Shown here: one piece after another, positions 30,850 to 33,490 of the stretch | Layout: each line of letters starts with the position of its first letter | How positions within the stretch are numbered: the stretch's first letter is position 1 | Origin: a virus | DNA length: 33,490 bases | Strand: one strand, 5' to 3' | Virus record (IMG/VR): IMGVR_UViG_3300030101_003037 | Coordinates: 1-33,490 of that record | Made by a program: the position numbers and the translations under genes | The notes under the pieces: model-generated | What the model was told of the DNA's origin: nothing | Databases searched by the model: none | Seen by the model: only the letters and a program-made list of their open reading frames with translations

Positions 30850-30878
30850 AACAAAAGCATAAAATTTATATTATATAT
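30850..30878 (+). promoter_or_regulatory. Candidate phage promoter P8 (AACAAA-N12-ATATTATATAT)
   Basis: AACAAA at 30850-30855 and ATATTATATAT at 30868-30878 (10 of 11). The ATG at 30881 is the 32nd base from the first A, as at P3, P4 and P7. It follows the tape measure stop and heads the capsid protease gene. The first base of the element is inside the tape measure stop region (30847-30849), so the two features abut. Confidence 0.7.
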
Positions 30879-30880
30879 AC

Positions 30881-32467
30881 ATGGATATTATAGAACTTTT
30901 TATAGATGAAACTGATGAGTCTCTCGGAATAGAGGCTATTTCAATAGTAGATAAACCAGCAATAGATGAGGACTTTGTTGCTCTTAGTAAACAAAAAATA
31001 GAATTTGCAGAAGTAGACAAAGAGAAAAAAATTCTTCTTGGTCCTGCTCTTATTCCCAACAAACCTATTTTTAGAAAGTCAAGAGATAAAGAATATTATA
31101 TATACTTCTCAAAGTCTACAGTAAAAAAAGCAAGTGAGTTGTTTTTTATAAGAGGCAATCAAAACAATGCAACCTTAGAACACCAACTTAAACTAAAAGG
31201 TATGTCTGTAGTTGAGAGCTGGATAGTAGAAGGGGAGAATGACAAATCTAAAAACTATGGTTTAGATATGCCTGATGGTACATGGATGGTTGCTATGAAA
31301 GTTTTAGATGATGAGGTATGGGAAAACTTTGTCAAGACAAAAAAAGTAAAAGGATTTTCTATAGAAGGCTACTTTGCTGACAAGTTAGAGTCTCCACAAG
31401 ACAGAGGTTTAAAAAGTGAACTTGCAGAGTATGAAGATGAGTTGTTAGTACAAGAACTCAAAGAACTTCTCTCTGCAAAAAGAGTTGCTCTTGTAAGCTA
31501 TAATGATTATCCTGACTCTGCTGTAAACAATGCAAAAAAAGCCATTGAGTACAACAAGGAGGTAGGAAACAAATGTATGACTCAGGTAGGGAAAGTAAGA
31601 GCAAGACAAATAAGTAAAAAAGCAAAACTCTCAGAACAAGTTTTAGTAAGAGTCAGGTCATATCTTGAAAGAGCTGAGGTTTATTATGATGAGAAAGACA
31701 AGTCTGCTTGTGGCACTATAGCATACTTAGCTTGGGGAGGTCTATCCATGAAAAGATATGTAAACTCTAAACTTAAGTCATTAGGTTATGAAGATTTAGA
31801 ACAGTTAGAAACTCAAGTTATAGATGATACATTTGCTATTATTAATGATAGATTAGCTTATAATACTCTTGAAAAAGCTCTTGAAATAGCAAAAGATATA
31901 GGTTGTAAACTTTTTCATACACATGATTTAGATGGTAAGACATGGTATATGCCCTGTGAAAAGCACAGCGTAGATATGAGATATAAATGTCCAAAAGGTT
32001 TTAAAAAAAATAAAAAGGGTAAATGTGTAAAGATGTCAGCAGAAGAACTTGCTGAGATAGGTCCAAGAGGTGGTATTAGAAAAAGTCCAAAAGCACCTAA
32101 GTCTGGAACACCAAACCCAAATCCAAAAGGTAAAGGTACAGCTAAAGGAGATGCCTCTACTTCAAGAGGTGCAAAGGTATCTCAAAAAGATTTAGCAGCC
32201 TTACAGAAAAAAGCAGATGACTTTAACAAAAGATACAAAAAGAAGTTAGGCTATGGTACTACAGTAGGACAACTCAAGGCAGTATTCCAAAGAGGACTTG
32301 GAGCTTTCAACACTTCAAGAAGTCCAAGAATTAAATCACCAACTGCTTGGGCACAAGCAAGAGTAAATGCTTACTTATATTTAGTAAGAAATGGCAGACC
32401 ACAAAATCCTAAATATACAGGAGACTTTGATTTGTTACCTGCTAAACATCCTAAATCTAACAAGTGA
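30881..32467 (+). CDS. Capsid maturation protease with C-terminal DUF5824-like domain
   Basis: 528 residues, multidomain. Residues 1-170 match the XkdF-type prohead protease: SIVDKPAIDEDFVALS, GPALIPNKPIFR, EYYIYFSKSTV, NATLEHQLKLKG, WIVEGENDKSKNYGL, GFSIEGYF. His101 and Ser160 are the likely catalytic pair. Residues ~205-290 hold a helical module (YNDYPDSAVNNAKKAIEYN, ACGTIAYLAWGG) common in such proteins. A Cys-rich bridge (YKCPKGFKKNKKGKCVK) leads to residues ~440-528, where AVFQRGLGAFNTSRSP, WAQARVNAYLYLVRNGRPQNPKYTGDFDLLP fits DUF5824. It would cleave scaffold and capsid N-termini. No separate protease is seen elsewhere. Confidence 0.75.
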   Translation: MDIIELFIDETDESLGIEAISIVDKPAIDEDFVALSKQKIEFAEVDKEKKILLGPALIPNKPIFRKSRDKEYYIYFSKSTVKKASELFFIRGNQNNATLEHQLKLKGMSVVESWIVEGENDKSKNYGLDMPDGTWMVAMKVLDDEVWENFVKTKKVKGFSIEGYFADKLESPQDRGLKSELAEYEDELLVQELKELLSAKRVALVSYNDYPDSAVNNAKKAIEYNKEVGNKCMTQVGKVRARQISKKAKLSEQVLVRVRSYLERAEVYYDEKDKSACGTIAYLAWGGLSMKRYVNSKLKSLGYEDLEQLETQVIDDTFAIINDRLAYNTLEKALEIAKDIGCKLFHTHDLDGKTWYMPCEKHSVDMRYKCPKGFKKNKKGKCVKMSAEELAEIGPRGGIRKSPKAPKSGTPNPNPKGKGTAKGDASTSRGAKVSQKDLAALQKKADDFNKRYKKKLGYGTTVGQLKAVFQRGLGAFNTSRSPRIKSPTAWAQARVNAYLYLVRNGRPQNPKYTGDFDLLPAKHPKSNK

Positions 32468-33490
32468 GAAGATATAAAAAAACACCAAGTACAACAAGTC
32501 CTAAAGATGACAGGAGAGCTTGTCTCTGTCCAGATGGTACATACTCAAGAGAGTGTTGTGATGGTAGTCTCATAGCACAAGGTATTGGAAATGTAACAGG
32601 AACAGCAGTAACTTCTGAGGCTCTTACTATATCATCCATAACTATAGACCAAGCAGGAACTATTACACTTCCTACAGCTACTTTTCAAGGTACAAGTTTT
32701 GGTACTGTAGGGTCTGTTACTCCCCCATCATTTCAAGCTGTATCTACAGAAACAACAAGGACAGTTACAGCTAATGTAACAGTACCAGCAGGATATACAA
32801 ATACAGGAAATGTAGTTACAAAAGAAGAAACAGCGACTCAACCTGCAAATACAACAGTAGCTCTTAGCTGTTCAGATATTACCTTTAGTGGATTTTCAAT
32901 ATCTCAAGCAGGAGTAATTACTTTACCAAGTATAGACATAGGTACTATTGCAAGTACAACTCCTAAGAGTTATGACCCTGTAACAACTGCAACTTCAAGA
33001 ACTTTAAATGTCAATATAACAGTACCCTCTGGTTATACAAACTCTGGAGCTACATTAGCCTGTACTACAACAGCTACTCAACCAATAGCAACTCTGTCAA
33101 ACCCTGTAACAACAAATCCTTTTAAATATGTCTTTACAGGTTTCCCTTCTGGTATTGTTACTTATAGATTTGCTTATAATACAGCAGGTGATTTTGTAGA
33201 CTTAAAAGGTATAAGAGGAGAGTTAGGAAAGAGCTTAGGTGTAAATATTTCTGCATTTAGTAAACCTGAGATAGTAGATGGAAGTAATATAGGATTGATA
33301 ATTACAGGAACAGAAGAACCTGCTTTAGTTAAAGTAGGAGCTGTTATGTTTAATCAAGGTTCTGCTTTGTATTTCTCAAGTACAGCATTTACATCTCAGC
33401 CTACAGGTTCTACAGATATAGCTATTTCATTATACACTAACAATACAGGTATCTCAGGAAGTGATTATGGTTTATTTGATTCTACAAATA
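32464..33490 (+). CDS. Fibre-like protein with Ig-type modules, 3' end outside window
   Basis: Starts with GTG at 32464, overlapping the protease stop (GTGA), and stays open to the right edge, giving 342 residues so far. The N-terminus is Lys/Arg-rich, then CLCPDGTYSRECCDGSLIAQGIG (Cys cluster). Two modules of about 75 residues follow (roughly 53-126 and 127-206) sharing TLPxxxxGTxxS, T(T/S)RTxxxxxTVPxGYTN and TATQ, the same type as in the tail protein at 23218. The last 113 residues repeat the start of the window at about 90% DNA identity. It is a likely virion fibre or surface protein. Confidence 0.65.
   Translation, partial: MRRYKKTPSTTSPKDDRRACLCPDGTYSRECCDGSLIAQGIGNVTGTAVTSEALTISSITIDQAGTITLPTATFQGTSFGTVGSVTPPSFQAVSTETTRTVTANVTVPAGYTNTGNVVTKEETATQPANTTVALSCSDITFSGFSISQAGVITLPSIDIGTIASTTPKSYDPVTTATSRTLNVNITVPSGYTNSGATLACTTTATQPIATLSNPVTTNPFKYVFTGFPSGIVTYRFAYNTAGDFVDLKGIRGELGKSLGVNISAFSKPEIVDGSNIGLIITGTEEPALVKVGAVMFNQGSALYFSSTAFTSQPTGSTDIAISLYTNNTGISGSDYGLFDSTN
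33152..33490 (+). repeat. Diverged direct repeat, right copy (pairs with 1-339)
   Basis: Collinear with 1-339, no gaps, with about 34 mismatches. The first 73 bases are identical to bases 1-73. The final bases of the window also match exactly, but the last mismatch lies about 32 bases from the end, so the ends do not form an exact long overlap. Confidence 0.85.

Noticed and set aside
1-33490. Exact terminal redundancy proving a complete circular genome
   Set aside because: The ends align with 34 mismatches rather than exactly, so completeness is not shown.
1-33490. Diversity-generating retroelement driving the fibre variation
   Set aside because: No reverse transcriptase motif is present, and mismatches are not restricted to adenine positions.
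1-33490. CRISPR array, tRNA genes or integrase
   Set aside because: No spaced short repeats, no TTCGA-type T-arm pattern and no tyrosine or serine recombinase motif were seen. A proper tRNAscan would be more sensitive.

Overview
The window looks like most or all of a small tailed-phage genome (a siphovirus) infecting a Bacteroidota, probably flavobacterial, host. Every supportable gene is on the + strand. Sampled lines run at about 30-45% G+C in most genes and about 15-20% in one island. There are no Shine-Dalgarno-rich leaders, and two candidate promoters match the Bacteroidota primary-sigma pattern (TTTG / TAnnTTTG). Tape measure, tail tube, tail terminator and frameshifted tail chaperone genes point to a long non-contractile tail. 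I see no integrase, excisionase, lysogeny repressor, tRNA, CRISPR or reverse transcriptase.

Layout: (1) 1-7076, tail end of a fibre-like gene, then head and connector genes: coiled-coil protein, scaffold-like protein, major capsid protein, decoration-like protein, tail tube, portal, adaptor and small virion proteins. (2) 7079-10050, fibre-assembly-like protein and a large LamG fibre. (3) 10050-11570, lysis cassette: membrane peptides, M15 peptidase and a 3-TM holin. (4) 11583-19288, DNA metabolism and regulation: NinG nuclease, OB-fold ssDNA-binding-like protein, RecA/DnaB-fold ATPase, sigma factor, RecE/Cas4-like nuclease, orphan DnaA domain IV protein, and an AT-rich island with a cytosine and an adenine DNA methyltransferase plus a possible PD-(D/E)XK nuclease. 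(5) 19346-20745, terminase pair, then three small genes. (6) 21476-30849, tail module with a -1 frameshift chaperone pair, tail tip proteins and tape measure. (7) 30881-33490, capsid protease and a second fibre-like gene that runs off the end.

The most interesting signal is a repeated bipartite element, AACAAA-N12-TTATTATATAT. It occurs upstream of eight genes with near-fixed spacing. At five of them the ATG lies 13 nt after the start of the second box, so transcripts would be leaderless or nearly so. It is distinct from the host-type promoter ahead of the early block, which encodes a sigma-like factor at 14048-14587. A two-step programme (host sigma, then phage sigma) is the simplest reading.

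The last 339 bases (33152-33490) align without gaps to the first 339 bases at about 90% identity (34 mismatches counted by eye). This is not an exact terminal overlap, so it is either a duplicated fibre domain or strain variation at a contig junction.
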